Shown here one piece after another: positions 33,864 through 42,448 of a stretch of 64,000 nt of DNA. The DNA is from CAYJEQ01 sp964369235 (lineage in GTDB: Bacteria; Bacillota; Clostridia; Oscillospirales; Ruminococcaceae): contig CAYJEQ010000003.1 in NCBI GenBank assembly GCA_964369235.1, positions 20,621 through 84,620 on the forward strand. The letters are read 5' to 3'. Position numbers and translations under genes: made by a program. The number at the start of each line of letters is the position of its first letter. Positions within the stretch are counted from its first letter, which is position 1. Below the pieces are notes generated by a model. That model ran no database searches. It worked only from the letters and a program-made list of their open reading frames with translations, and was not told the origin of the DNA.

Positions 33864-34547
33864 ATGGAAATTATTGAAAAAATTGTTACCCCAGAATCAT
33901 GGGCAGCTTTGTTTAATGGCGCATTAATCAGCTTATTAGTAGCTACCAGTACACTGGTATTTGGTACAATAATAGGTGTAGTAGGTGCAGCAGCAAAACT
34001 AAGTGATAATAAATTCTTACAGGCACTAGCGAATATCTATGTACAGTTTATAAGAGGTACACCGATGCTACTACAGATACTGTTCTTTTATCTAGCAGGG
34101 CCTACTATTTGGAAGAGTATTTTTGGGGTGATGATTACTCCTAATCCAATATTAGTTGGTATTATAGCTATGAGTATTAACTCAGGAGCTTATTCTACTG
34201 AGCTTATTAGATCTGCAGTACAGTCTATAGATAAAGGCCAGTGGGAAGCAAGTAAGGCGCTGGGTTTAAGCTATACACAGATGATGAGATTTGTAATACT
34301 ACCACAGTCTTTTAAAAGAATACTACCACCATTTATTAGCGAATATGTAACACTTATTAAGGATTCCTCATTACTGTCTACTATCGGTGCAATAGAGCTT
34401 CTTAGAAGTGCACAGGTAATAGGTAGCCGTTACTATAACTACATAGTCCCACTATGTATGGCAAGTGTTATGTATCTAGTTATGACTATGATAATCACAT
34501 TCTTTGCAAATAAACTAGAAAGAAAGTTGAGGGAGAGCGATGTCTAA
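33864..34547 (+). CDS. Amino-acid ABC transporter permease
   Basis: Inner-membrane permease of the polar amino-acid (HisMQ/GlnP) class, 227 residues with about five helices. The EAA-loop reads SKALGLSYTQMMRFVILPQSFKRILPP in two conserved parts, and IYVQFIRGTPMLLQILFFY near residue 60 is the usual N-terminal signature. GAAAGGA is 11 nt before the ATG. The following ATPase gene overlaps by 8 nt. Confidence 0.94.
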   Translation: MEIIEKIVTPESWAALFNGALISLLVATSTLVFGTIIGVVGAAAKLSDNKFLQALANIYVQFIRGTPMLLQILFFYLAGPTIWKSIFGVMITPNPILVGIIAMSINSGAYSTELIRSAVQSIDKGQWEASKALGLSYTQMMRFVILPQSFKRILPPFISEYVTLIKDSSLLSTIGAIELLRSAQVIGSRYYNYIVPLCMASVMYLVMTMIITFFANKLERKLRESDV

Positions 34548-35286
34548 TCAACCAGTAATTAAGGTAGAAAACCTTGTTAAACAGTTTAAAAATGTAAACG
34601 CACTAGACAAAGTAAACCTAGAGCTTAACAAAGGGGATATAATGTGTATTATCGGGCCTTCTGGTAGTGGTAAGAGTACACTTATCAGATGTATCGATGG
34701 CTTAGAGATACCTAATGAAGGTAAAGTCTACCTAGATGGTGAAGCTATTGACTATCACTATAGTAAAAGTCTAGAGCAGATGAGACTGAGAATAGGTTTT
34801 GTATTTCAGCATTTTAATCTTTTTCCTCATATCTCAGTGCTAGATAATCTAACCTTAGCCCCAATACAGGTACTAGGTAAGTCTAAAGATGAAGCAGTAG
34901 CTACAGCAGAAAGACTACTAGACCGAGTAGGATTACTTGATAAAAAAGATAACTATCCTTCACAGCTTTCTGGTGGACAGAAACAGCGTGTAGCCATTGC
35001 CAGATGCTTATGTATGGAGCCCGAGTTATTCTTATTTGACGAGCCAACCAGTGCCTTAGATCCAGAGATGATAGGTGAGGTTCTAGATGTTATGCAGGAG
35101 CTAGCAGCAGATGGCACCACTATGATAGTTGTTACCCACGAAATGGGATTTGCCCGTAAAGTAGCTACTAAAGTTGTATTTATGGATAAAGGACAGGTTG
35201 TAGAGCAGGGAACACCTGATGAGATTTTTGATAATCCTAAGAGTCCTCGACTACAGGATTTCCTATCAAGGGTTCTTCGTTCATAG
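34540..35286 (+). CDS. Amino-acid ABC transporter ATP-binding protein
   Basis: ATPase of the importer, 248 residues. Walker A GPSGSGKST starts at residue 39, FQHFNLFPHISVLDNLTLAP is the Q-loop with the polar amino-acid class pattern, LSGGQKQRVAIARCL the signature, LFLFDEPTSALDPE Walker B and VTHEMGFARKVA the H-loop. It is translated from an ATG 8 nt inside the permease gene. Ends before a terminator. Confidence 0.96.
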   Translation: MSNQPVIKVENLVKQFKNVNALDKVNLELNKGDIMCIIGPSGSGKSTLIRCIDGLEIPNEGKVYLDGEAIDYHYSKSLEQMRLRIGFVFQHFNLFPHISVLDNLTLAPIQVLGKSKDEAVATAERLLDRVGLLDKKDNYPSQLSGGQKQRVAIARCLCMEPELFLFDEPTSALDPEMIGEVLDVMQELAADGTTMIVVTHEMGFARKVATKVVFMDKGQVVEQGTPDEIFDNPKSPRLQDFLSRVLRS

Positions 35287-35328
35287 TTTTTTATTAAGGC
35301 ATATAGGTATTTATGAATTAAGTATATT

Positions 35329-35358
35329 AGACGGGTATCTTATGATGCTCGTCTTTTT
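35329..35358 (+). terminator. Terminator of the amino-acid ABC importer operon
   Basis: AGACGGGT pairs with GCTCGTCT, with G-T wobbles, around a 10-nt loop, followed by TTTTT; 42 nt after the ATPase stop. Confidence 0.75.
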
Positions 35359-35575
35359 CTATTGGCTATATAGCAATTGTTGGGCTACTATAGAGCCTTT
35401 CTATTCAAAGATTAATATAATGGCAGTATATCTTCCAACACTATTTACAACAGCTAGACTAGTAACTCTACATATTTACTAAAGAATAAAAGACAAAAAA
35501 TTTTTTAAGTATGTTTAAGGTTTGTGTTATAATATAGTCTAGAGATATAAACTGAGAGAAGGAATGGTTAACAAC

Positions 35576-36244
35576 ATGAGAATATTATTATGTGAAGATG
35601 AAAAAGAGCTTTCCAACGCTCTTCAAAAAATACTAAAGCACTACAACTATTCTGTTGATGCAGTTTACGATGGGGAAGAAGCGCTACTTTATTTAGAATC
35701 AGGAAATTATGACGCAGTTATTTTAGATATAATGATGCCAAAGGCCGATGGGCTTACAGTGCTGAAAACAGTTAGAGAAAAAGGCAATCTTATACCCATT
35801 ATAATGCTTACAGCTAAATCTCAAGTAGATGACAAGGTTACAGGACTGGATTTAGGGGCAAATGATTATTTATCAAAACCTTTTGAAACAAAAGAGTTAC
35901 TGGCAAGACTTCGAGCAATGACGAGAACAGTAAGTGATAGCAGTTCGTCAGTGTTAACTGTTGGTGATATTAGCCTTAACCGAAAAACCTTTGAGCTTTA
36001 CACCCATAAGAATAGTTTTAAGCTGGCAAGCAAAGAGTATCAAATGATGGAGATGTTAATGATTAACAAAGGTCATATTATTCCAACAGAGCGATTTATG
36101 GAAAAAATATGGGGATATGATAGTGATGCAGAGATAAATGTGGTATGGGTGTATATATCCTACCTAAGAAAAAAACTCACACTTTTGGAATCAAGTGTAA
36201 AGATAAAGGCAACACGAAATACGGGGTATTCATTGGAGGTGTGA
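35576..36244 (+). CDS. OmpR/PhoB-family response regulator
   Basis: Two-domain transcription factor of 223 residues. The receiver domain has acidic residues CEDE near the N-terminus, the phosphorylated Asp at D51 (VILDIMMPKADG) and LTAKSQVDDKVTGL with K102-region SKPF. The C-terminal winged helix ends with VWVYISYLRKKL and ATRNTGYSLEV. The ATG is 12 nt after GAGAAGGA. A TATAAT at 35528 may be its -10. It is immediately followed by its kinase gene, whose targets are unknown. Confidence 0.95.
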   Translation: MRILLCEDEKELSNALQKILKHYNYSVDAVYDGEEALLYLESGNYDAVILDIMMPKADGLTVLKTVREKGNLIPIIMLTAKSQVDDKVTGLDLGANDYLSKPFETKELLARLRAMTRTVSDSSSSVLTVGDISLNRKTFELYTHKNSFKLASKEYQMMEMLMINKGHIIPTERFMEKIWGYDSDAEINVVWVYISYLRKKLTLLESSVKIKATRNTGYSLEV

Positions 36245-36245
36245 A

Positions 36246-37445
36246 ATGCTTAAACAGCTACAGCAAAAATTCGTCCTACTTACTACGACAATTAGTGTAA
36301 TAGTTATGCTTCTTATTGCTATTGCACTAAATATTACAAACTATGTTTCGATCATGCATAATTCTGATGAAGTATTAGAGTTACTTATGGAAGGTAGTTT
36401 AAAAATGGGTCAACCCTTTAGTAATCATGAGCGATTTCCTCGTGAGATGGCTTTTACTACAAGATATTTTGTAATAAAATCAAATGCAAGTGGTGAGTTT
36501 GATTTTATTGATACAAAAAACATTAGTTCTGTAACCACAGAAGAAGCAGTAGAATATGCTAGTTTTGTAAATGAAGATGGCAGTTTTACAGGAACAGTGG
36601 ATAATTTTAGATATATTAAAGCAGAAAATCAGCTAGGATATACATATCTGTTTCTTGATATAGAAGATGATTTAATAAGTTTTGAAAGCTATCTATATTT
36701 CTCTGTATTTGTTTTAATATCTGCTATTATTACAATATTCCTTTTATCGGTTTTACTGTCTAAAAAAGCTGTAAAACCAATTGCAGATAGTTATGAAAGA
36801 CAAAAAGGTTTTATAACAAATGTAAGCCACGAGTTTAAAACTCCACTAACTATAATTAAGGCAGATTGTGATGTTATTGAAATTGACAGTGGGGAAAGTG
36901 AGTGGACAGAAAGTATTAAAACACAGATTACAAGACTGGATACCCTTGTGGAAAATCTAGTATCCCTTACAAAACTAGATGAAAAAGTTCAGATAATTAA
37001 AAGTGAATTTTCCCTGTCTGATGCAATAACCGACACAGTAAATGAATTTTCTGCCTCCATGAAAAGTAATGAGCTAAACTTGGTTTTGGATGTAGTAGAG
37101 AATATTTCCTATAGTGGAGATGAGGCACTTATACGAAATATAATTTCTATATTAACAGAGAATTCAATTAAATACTCACTACCTAAAGGAGATTTAAAAA
37201 TTTCCCTTAACTCAGTAGGAAATAAAAAGATTTTTTCTATAGAAAATAATTGTGAGGAAATAGAAGTAGGTAAGCATAATGATTGGTTCCAGCGATTTTA
37301 TCGTGGTGACAAGTCACGAAACAGCAAAACAAAAGGCTATGGCATAGGGCTATCCATTGCGAAGACAATCTGTGATCTACATTCTGCCAAAATCTCAGCG
37401 GAGAGCAAAACAGGTAAAGAAATCCAAATAACTGTAATTTTTTAA
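36246..37445 (+). CDS. Sensor histidine kinase
   Basis: Membrane kinase of 399 residues. Helices near residues 8-30 and 148-172 enclose an extracellular sensor of about 115 residues. The phosphoacceptor H195 lies in the H-box VSHEFKTPLTIIKAD. The ATPase domain has an N-box (LTENSIKYS) and the G-box YGIGLSIAKTICDLH. A DHp linker follows the second helix directly with no recognisable HAMP domain. GGAGGTG stands 4 nt before the ATG, just after the regulator stop. The signal is unknown. Confidence 0.93.
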   Translation: MLKQLQQKFVLLTTTISVIVMLLIAIALNITNYVSIMHNSDEVLELLMEGSLKMGQPFSNHERFPREMAFTTRYFVIKSNASGEFDFIDTKNISSVTTEEAVEYASFVNEDGSFTGTVDNFRYIKAENQLGYTYLFLDIEDDLISFESYLYFSVFVLISAIITIFLLSVLLSKKAVKPIADSYERQKGFITNVSHEFKTPLTIIKADCDVIEIDSGESEWTESIKTQITRLDTLVENLVSLTKLDEKVQIIKSEFSLSDAITDTVNEFSASMKSNELNLVLDVVENISYSGDEALIRNIISILTENSIKYSLPKGDLKISLNSVGNKKIFSIENNCEEIEVGKHNDWFQRFYRGDKSRNSKTKGYGIGLSIAKTICDLHSAKISAESKTGKEIQITVIF

Positions 37446-37507
37446 AGTAAGCTTAAAGTTCATATTGTATAAACACCTTATAATGAATAGATTATGAGGT
37501 GATTTTT

Positions 37508-38059
37508 TTGCAATTAAATAATGTACAATGGGACTTCTATAAGGGATATTACAATAAGTTTACACAGGCAAAGGATAAGGTTTATGATTTGATTTCATTT
37601 AACTATAAGGATAATTTTGAGCACATAAAGGTGCGGATTAAGGCAGAAGAAAGTACCAAAACTAAGCTAGAAAACCTAGGTTTTGAGGCTACATTAGAAA
37701 GCGCAGTCATAAATCTAACAGATATAGTAGGATTTCGTATAATCTGTAGATTTTTAGAAGATGTTTATACTACTGCCAGTGTAATAGAAAATATGGAAGG
37801 TTTTCTTCATATTATAACTAAGGATTATATTAAAAACCCAAAAGAAAATGGATATCGCAGTTATCACATTATCCTAGAAACTGAGATAGAGGGTATTAAT
37901 ATCCCTATAGAGATACAACTGCGAACTATTTCACAGGATTCATGGGCGAGCTTAGAACATTCCATGAAGTATAAAAAGAATATATCAAACTCTAAAATGA
38001 TTAAATCAGAACTAAAGCGAGTAGCTGATGAAATCGCATCAGCAGATGTATGTAAGTAG
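37508..38059 (+). CDS. Small alarmone synthetase (RelA/SpoT synthetase domain)
   Basis: Single-domain (p)ppGpp synthetase of about 183 residues, YjbM/RelQ-like: it lacks hydrolase and regulatory domains. Conserved blocks are VRIKAEESTKTKLENLG, DIVGFRIICRFLEDVY, YIKNPKENGYRSYHIIL and the catalytic PIEIQLRTISQDSWASLEH with the Glu-Gln-Arg pattern. The TTG start lies 4 nt after GAGGTGAT; a GTG 9 nt earlier is inside that ribosome site. It follows the kinase gene after about 60 nt. Confidence 0.92.
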   Translation: MQLNNVQWDFYKGYYNKFTQAKDKVYDLISFNYKDNFEHIKVRIKAEESTKTKLENLGFEATLESAVINLTDIVGFRIICRFLEDVYTTASVIENMEGFLHIITKDYIKNPKENGYRSYHIILETEIEGINIPIEIQLRTISQDSWASLEHSMKYKKNISNSKMIKSELKRVADEIASADVCK

Positions 38060-38329
38060 ACATTAAGAGAACTTATAAATATAACTAATAATTAAATAGA
38101 ATTTTTAAGTAAAATTAAGGTTAAGTTTATATAATGTAGAAAAGTAGTAACTGTATATTGGATCAGTTAGAGATGCGCTATAGTGTTAATGCTTTATATA
38201 GGGAGTTTTATTATTACACAAAAAACTAGTATAAAATTATAGATAGAAATACTATACTGAAAAAGAAATTTAAACTACTATAAAATCAAAAGGAGATTTA
38301 TAAATGTAGTTGAGCAACAGGAGATTATT

Positions 38330-40390
38330 ATGAGTAATGTAACTATTATTATACCAGCATATCAGCCTACAAATAGATTGACAACTATGGTAGAGGAGCT
38401 AAAAACAAGTGGCTTTACTAGTATAGTTGTGGTGGATGACGGAAGTGACGATAGCTGTAATGGAATTTTTAAAGAGGTCGAAAGATCAGGGTGTTTATTA
38501 TTAAGGCATCAAAAGAATAAAGGTAAAGGTGAAGCGCTAAAAACAGCAATAAAATTTGCAGTTACTAAGCTAAATTTAAAGCATGGTGTTATAACAGCAG
38601 ATGCAGATGGGCAACATAAAGTAAGTGATATTATTAAAGTAGCAAGAGTTTTAGAAAGTGGCACTAAATCACTGGTACTAGGTATGCGTGATTTTAGTTT
38701 TAACAAAGTGCCAATGAGAAGCTATATAGGTAATAAAGTAACTTCTAAGGTTTTTCAATCAGCTACAGGGGTAGCTTGTGAAGATACACAAACAGGACTT
38801 AGAGGAATACCCTTAAATCTAATGGACATAGCCCTTAATACCAAAGGATCTAGATATGAATATGAGTACAATTTCCTACAGGACGCAGCTGAGGAAACAG
38901 AAATATATCCTGTCAAAATTGAAACTATATATTTTGATAATAATGATCAGTCCCATTTTAGACCAATCAGAGACTCCCTATTAATATACCAGCGACCACT
39001 TAAATTTATTGCTAGTTCTTTTGTAGGGTTTTTCGTAGATATTATTTTATTTGCAATTATATCTTTTGTCATGTTATCATATTCTTTAAAAAATATAGTA
39101 ATGGCAACGGTTCTAGCACGAATACTATCAGGGTTTGTTAATAACATTATAAATAAAAAAGCTGTTTTCAGATTAGAAGGTAAGACAGCTACCAGTGTAA
39201 TAAAATATTTCCTTCTGTTTTTCCTAATAATGGGAGCAAGTGCAGTAGGTACAACTGGTATTAACATGGTGCTAGAAAACACAATACTATCTAAAATCAT
39301 TACGGATATTACTTTGTTTTTATTTAGCTATACTATCCAGAAAAACTGGGTATTTGCAAAAAAGATGAACAAGGTACAGATATCAAAAGTATGGAGGGCC
39401 TCAGCGACTTTATTCTTTGTAGGATATATAAGCTTTACACTGCTTAATAGGTTTATTATATCCCAAAATGTAGTCTCTCTAGATGATTTATATACCACAG
39501 AGCAATCTGAGGAAAATACTCCACCTCAGTTAGAAGATGACTTAGCTAGTGATATAATACTAGATAGCACAGTAGATAATACTCAAAGCAGCCAGACAGT
39601 GAAAGAAAGTCAAGAGGACTTCGAAGAAAACACTGCTAAAACTGTAATTACAGAGCCTATTATCACCGAAACATCTTATATAGATGATACAATGGAGATT
39701 ACCATAGAAACTATTAGAGAATATGATACAGATATATATATTGCTAATATCATTCTTAGTGATAGTTCTCAGCTTATGGCCGGTCTTGCTGAAAATTCCT
39801 TTGGTACCAATGTTAAGGATAAAACCTCTGTGATTTTAGAGGAAAATCAAGGGATTATTGGGATTAACGGTGACTATTATGGATTTAGAGATTACGGTTA
39901 TGTAATGCGTAATGGTTACCTATACCGAAATATTCCAACAGAAGGTGGCAATGAGGACTTAGTTATATATGAGGATGGAACAATGGCAATAATAGAAGAA
40001 AGTGAAGTTTCAGCACAGGAGCTTGCTGAGAGTGGGGCAGAGCAGATATTTTCCTTTGGTCCAGGACTTATTTCCGATGGAGAGATTACCGTTGATTTAG
40101 AGAGCAAAGTGGAACGAGAAGATGAAAGCAATCCTAGAACGGCAATAGCTATGATTGAGCCAAATCATTATATCTTTATGGTAGCAGATGGTAGAACAGA
40201 TGCAAGCGAGGGGTTATCCTTATATGAAATGGCAATGGTTCTTAGTGAATATGGCTGTGAAGTAGCCTATAATCTAGATGGTGGAGGCTCAGCTACAATG
40301 GTATTTATGGGAGAAGTGATAAACAATCCTACAACCAACGGTAAGAGCTTTAAAGAAAGGAGTGTGAGTGATATTGTCTATATTGGTTAA
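38330..40390 (+). CDS. Tripartite GT2 glycosyltransferase + GtrA membrane domain + NAGPA phosphodiester glycosidase
   Basis: Three domains in one intact frame of 686 residues. Residues 1-215 are a GT2 transferase of the polyprenyl-phosphate type (VVVDDGSDD 33-41, DADGQH 91-96). Residues 225-345 are a GtrA domain with four helices. A fifth helix (357-375) follows, then an acidic Ser/Glu-rich linker (385-455). Residues 460-686 are a phosphodiester-glycosidase (NAGPA/DUF2233) domain with NGDYYG 513-518, PRTA 602-605 and NLDGGGSATM 648-657. The topology is consistent: GT2 cytoplasmic, four helices back to a Lys/Arg-rich cytoplasmic loop, fifth helix out, glycosidase outside. The likely job is to load a sugar on a lipid carrier, flip it and process a phosphodiester-linked sugar outside. 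Substrates unknown. AGGAGATT precedes the ATG. Confidence 0.88.
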   Translation: MSNVTIIIPAYQPTNRLTTMVEELKTSGFTSIVVVDDGSDDSCNGIFKEVERSGCLLLRHQKNKGKGEALKTAIKFAVTKLNLKHGVITADADGQHKVSDIIKVARVLESGTKSLVLGMRDFSFNKVPMRSYIGNKVTSKVFQSATGVACEDTQTGLRGIPLNLMDIALNTKGSRYEYEYNFLQDAAEETEIYPVKIETIYFDNNDQSHFRPIRDSLLIYQRPLKFIASSFVGFFVDIILFAIISFVMLSYSLKNIVMATVLARILSGFVNNIINKKAVFRLEGKTATSVIKYFLLFFLIMGASAVGTTGINMVLENTILSKIITDITLFLFSYTIQKNWVFAKKMNKVQISKVWRASATLFFVGYISFTLLNRFIISQNVVSLDDLYTTEQSEENTPPQLEDDLASDIILDSTVDNTQSSQTVKESQEDFEENTAKTVITEPIITETSYIDDTMEITIETIREYDTDIYIANIILSDSSQLMAGLAENSFGTNVKDKTSVILEENQGIIGINGDYYGFRDYGYVMRNGYLYRNIPTEGGNEDLVIYEDGTMAIIEESEVSAQELAESGAEQIFSFGPGLISDGEITVDLESKVEREDESNPRTAIAMIEPNHYIFMVADGRTDASEGLSLYEMAMVLSEYGCEVAYNLDGGGSATMVFMGEVINNPTTNGKSFKERSVSDIVYIG

Positions 40391-40790
40391 CAGAAAGAAT
40401 ATACAGGACTTTTATATGAAAAAATGGGTATGGCCTTATGTAATAATAACATTAATTTGTATGGTCTTTTCCTATGTTTATTTACAGTTTTCCCACGGGG
40501 TAACTTCCCCATATATGACATATCTTTTTCTTTTTCCTTTAGTTTTTGGTGTGCTGGTAGGGATAATGTTTTGCTTATTTGAAAAAAGGACTACAGATTA
40601 TTTTTGGTCCTCCCACCTGTATCATACAGGGCTTACAGGGATGATCTTAAGCTCAATATTAAGAGGGGTATTTGATATTGCTGGAACAGCTTCAATATAC
40701 CAAACAGGTCTAATGATAGGTGGAATAGTTATGCTGCTTTGTGGTGTAGTAGGGTTTGTATTCGGTAAAATTAAGCAAATATCAAAATAA
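40368..40790 (+). CDS. Small polytopic membrane protein of unknown function
   Basis: No family is recognised. The protein of 140 residues has about four hydrophobic segments (near residues 22-40, 50-72, 85-103 and 115-133) and a basic C-terminus. The GTG start lies in the end of the tripartite envelope gene, 5 nt after AAAGGAG, giving a 23-nt overlap and probable translational coupling. That coupling suggests it assists the upstream glycosyltransferase protein. Confidence 0.65.
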   Translation: MILSILVNRKNIQDFYMKKWVWPYVIITLICMVFSYVYLQFSHGVTSPYMTYLFLFPLVFGVLVGIMFCLFEKRTTDYFWSSHLYHTGLTGMILSSILRGVFDIAGTASIYQTGLMIGGIVMLLCGVVGFVFGKIKQISK

Positions 40791-40836
40791 TAAATCACTT
40801 TCCGTAGAAATATATATTTAGAAAGGAATAAATATA

Positions 40837-42327
40837 ATGAAAAGAATTTTTTTAGTAACTTTAATGTTATCCATACTTATCCTAAATGGCTGCGCTCAAG
40901 AAAGCAGTGCTGTAGCTGATAACGAGGTTTCTGGTGATAGCCAGACAAATAGCTCCCAAACTTTAGCAGATTTAACTAAAGAAGATAATAGTTCACAAGT
41001 AGATACAGCACAGAATACAGCTACAGAAGTGACAGGTGAAGAAGTTTTAATAACACAAAGTGGAACATATGAGTTTACAGGTAATTATAGAAATATAACA
41101 GTAAATGTCAATAAGGATATCGACCAAGGGGCTGTTTATCTTGTATTAAATAATGTTAATATTACCAGTGACACAGGTACACCTATAAACATTATTGAAG
41201 CCGAAGATGTGGTGATTATGCTAGAGGGAGAAAACACGATTACTCAGGGGGCGATTATAACCACCGACGAAGAATTTCCATCAGCAGCACTGTATTCCAA
41301 GGCAGATACACTTATTACAGGTGAGGGAAGTCTAGTAGTAAATACACTTTATAAGGACGGAATTGACAGTAGAGACGACCTTATAATTGAAAATGCAACC
41401 ATAACTGTAAATGCAGTGGAACATGGAATAGAAGGGAAAGACCTACTAGAGATTAATAATGCAACTATAAATGTCACTTCTGGCAGAGATGGAATTAGAA
41501 CATCTAATGATGAGGATTTAGATAAAGGTAATTTAATAATCACCAGTGGTACTTTTGTAGTCAACGCCCAGCACGATGGAATTGCAGCAGAACAGACATT
41601 ACAGATTGATGGTGGTGATTTTAACATTACATCAGGTGGTGGATTTGTAGAAGTGTTAAATGAAATCACTCGTGGGGAAGGTTCAGGAAATACTGTATTT
41701 GCAACGGATTTACTAGAAGATAGTATGCGTTCTCTAAAAGGCACAAATATCACTATAAACAGTGGTGATTTCCAGTTAAACTCCTATGAGGATACCATTC
41801 ATGCTAATGGTGTGCTTACAATAAATGGAGGTGTTTTTGACATTCTTTCAGGAGATGATGCCCTTCATGCTGATACAGACCTAGTGATAAATGATGGTAC
41901 AATCCTAGTAACAAACGGTTATGAAGGCATAGAAGGAGAAACGGTTACCATTAATGGTGGAGATATAAATGTAACAGTTCTAGACGACGCTGTTAATGCT
42001 AATAGTGAAGAAGGTTATATTAAGATAACAGGTGGCGCTATTTTTCTAAAATGTAGTGGCGATGGTATTGACTCCAATGGTGACTTAATCATAGAAGGTG
42101 GGGATATTGTAGTAGATGTAGACGCAGTATACTCCGGTGGAGATAGTGAGCTAGATGTAACTGGAACATATACTTTTACTGGAGGTAGTATAACTGACGA
42201 AAATGGAAATGTAGTAACTCTTAATACTATGGGCTCCGGAGGTGGAGGAGGAGCTGCTGCTGGTGGTGGAGGTATGGGTGGAATGCTTAGACCTAATACC
42301 CAGCCAGAAGGCAATCGTCCTAGATAA
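40837..42327 (+). CDS. Cthe_2159-type carbohydrate-binding beta-helix lipoprotein
   Basis: Secreted lipoprotein (496 residues) with a signal peptide and lipobox (LNGC). After a Ser/Thr/Asp-rich linker, residues 70-455 consist of repeating beta-helix turns rich in GxDG, INNATINV and TINGGDINV patterns, as in the Cthe_2159 (carbohydrate-binding, polygalacturonate-binding, calcium-containing) family. The last 30 residues are a Gly-rich tail (GSGGGGGAAAGGGGMGG) and a charged end. It probably sits on the cell surface and binds acidic polysaccharide; the ligand is inferred from the family. It follows the GT2-GtrA-NAGPA and small membrane protein genes, likely one unit. Confidence 0.85.
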   Translation: MKRIFLVTLMLSILILNGCAQESSAVADNEVSGDSQTNSSQTLADLTKEDNSSQVDTAQNTATEVTGEEVLITQSGTYEFTGNYRNITVNVNKDIDQGAVYLVLNNVNITSDTGTPINIIEAEDVVIMLEGENTITQGAIITTDEEFPSAALYSKADTLITGEGSLVVNTLYKDGIDSRDDLIIENATITVNAVEHGIEGKDLLEINNATINVTSGRDGIRTSNDEDLDKGNLIITSGTFVVNAQHDGIAAEQTLQIDGGDFNITSGGGFVEVLNEITRGEGSGNTVFATDLLEDSMRSLKGTNITINSGDFQLNSYEDTIHANGVLTINGGVFDILSGDDALHADTDLVINDGTILVTNGYEGIEGETVTINGGDINVTVLDDAVNANSEEGYIKITGGAIFLKCSGDGIDSNGDLIIEGGDIVVDVDAVYSGGDSELDVTGTYTFTGGSITDENGNVVTLNTMGSGGGGGAAAGGGGMGGMLRPNTQPEGNRPR

Positions 42328-42373
42328 CCATAAAAGATAATATAATTTATCTAGTATTTTTTGATTATATGTA

Positions 42374-42424
42374 AAATTCGGGGTATATTCTCTAGCAAGA
42401 AGCTAGGAAGTATACCCCGAATTT
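42374..42424. terminator. Bidirectional terminator hairpin with nested stem
   Basis: Arms AAATTCGGGGTATA and TATACCCCGAATTT pair perfectly over 14 bp. The loop contains CTAGC/GCTAG around 5 nt. It lies between convergent genes and shares GGGTATATTCT and ATACCC blocks with the hairpin at 8125-8175. Confidence 0.85.
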
Positions 42425-42448
42425 ATTTTATATATAAATATAAGAATA

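Noticed and set aside
35219..35482. Possible 87-residue protein overlapping the end of the ABC ATPase gene
   Set aside because: It begins inside a well-supported gene in another frame, runs through a clear terminator and has no recognisable family.
38060..38329. Small RNA or gene in the 270-base gap before the envelope fusion gene
   Set aside because: Only an isolated TATAAT at 38130 without a -35 and no stable hairpin were seen.
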